This document shows, piece by piece, positions 5,535-5,915 of a stretch of 5,915 nucleotides of DNA (position 1 is the stretch's first letter; each line of letters opens with the position of its first letter). The notes under the pieces are model-generated. The model saw only the letters and a program-made list of their open reading frames with translations. It ran no database searches and was not told the DNA's origin. Position numbers and translations under genes: made by a program. The stretch is from Sinorhizobium sp. (GTDB lineage Bacteria; Pseudomonadota; Alphaproteobacteria; Rhizobiales; Rhizobiaceae): assembly GCA_031178305.1 (NCBI GenBank), contig JAPSJG010000263.1, forward strand, positions 1 through 5,915, in the 5' to 3' direction.

Positions 5535-5882
5535 TTAGGGCGCGCCGGCGGTCGCCGCGTAGACGAGAATGCCAAACATGATCGCAAGGCCAGCAATGGG
5601 GAGGACCAGCCAGAGCCATTGCCGGAACGGACTGATCCTTTCCGTTTCCGAAAGCGGTCGCATCGCATCGGCATATTCGGTGGAAATATCGGCCGGCGTT
5701 TCACGGAGCTGGCCGGCCCGCGCGCTCTGGGCCGCTTCGCCGGTCAATGGCGTGCCTGCCGCCTCGTCGTCCGTCTCCAGCGGTGCTGCTGCCGGGTCGA
5801 AGCCACGGGTCTTGTCACCTGTGCGCCCGTGCTGGATGTCGCCGCGTACTTGTGCGGGGTTCGTATCAGGTCGCCGGGGCAT
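5535..5882 (-). CDS. Small tail-anchored membrane protein, function unknown
   Basis: This 115-residue protein has a long polar, probably disordered N-terminal part and one membrane helix at the C-terminus (about 89-110, QWLWLVLPIAGLAIMFGILVYA), leaving only five residues after it. That is a tail-anchor layout with the bulk of the protein likely in the cytosol. The stretch at about 18-44 (HGRTGDKTRGFDPAAAPLET, then DDEAAGT) resembles a conserved segment I have seen in small uncharacterised Rhizobiaceae proteins; I know no function for it. The start is supported by AAGGAG 5 bases ahead of the ATG, within the 33 bases left before the window end. The promoter would lie beyond the window. It precedes the 63-residue gene by 38 bases, probably in one transcript, and looks unrelated to the glycan operon it faces. 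Confidence 0.75.
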   Translation of the reverse strand: MPRRPDTNPAQVRGDIQHGRTGDKTRGFDPAAAPLETDDEAAGTPLTGEAAQSARAGQLRETPADISTEYADAMRPLSETERISPFRQWLWLVLPIAGLAIMFGILVYAATAGAP

Positions 5883-5915
5883 GCTCGCTCCTTACTTTGT
5901 CGGAAGGCAAACCGG

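Overview
The window is GC-rich, densely packed bacterial DNA. Protein sequence style, Shine-Dalgarno sites, ATGA overlaps and a small protein with a GRTGDK...DPAAAPL-type stretch that I associate with Rhizobiaceae all suggest an alphaproteobacterium, most likely a Sinorhizobium/Ensifer or Rhizobium relative. I cannot tell whether it is chromosomal or on a megaplasmid.

Bases 1-5285 (+ strand) are one compact run of glycan genes. In order they are: the C-terminal tail of a protein that is probably a glycosyltransferase (1-114); three consecutive, mutually paralogous CgeB-like GT-B glycosyltransferases (118-1248, 1245-2333, 2330-3448); a UDP-glucuronate decarboxylase, i.e. UDP-xylose synthase (3469-4509); and a CmoB-like SAM-dependent methyltransferase (about 4536-5285). 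Junctions are abutting, overlapping by ATGA, or under 30 bases, so this is almost certainly one operon that begins upstream of the window. No promoter or terminator is visible inside it.

The cassette reads as a self-contained unit that makes its own nucleotide sugar (UDP-xylose), transfers sugars in several steps with related but diverged transferases, and methylates something, plausibly the glycan. The product, acceptor and cell location are not decided by the sequence. All five complete proteins look cytosolic, and no flippase, polymerase or exporter lies in the window. I recall that methyltransferases of this type and CgeB-like transferases recur together in a larger conserved rhizobial gene set that also contains a B12-binding radical SAM protein. 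That is memory, not something shown here.

Bases 5305-5882 (- strand) hold two small unrelated genes that converge on the cassette: a 115-residue protein with one C-terminal membrane helix (5535-5882), then a 63-residue helical protein (5305-5496). They are probably co-transcribed and mark the 3' border of the cassette. The convergent gap is only 19 bases and has no recognisable intrinsic terminator. No RNA genes, mobile elements, CRISPR arrays or long repeats were seen.
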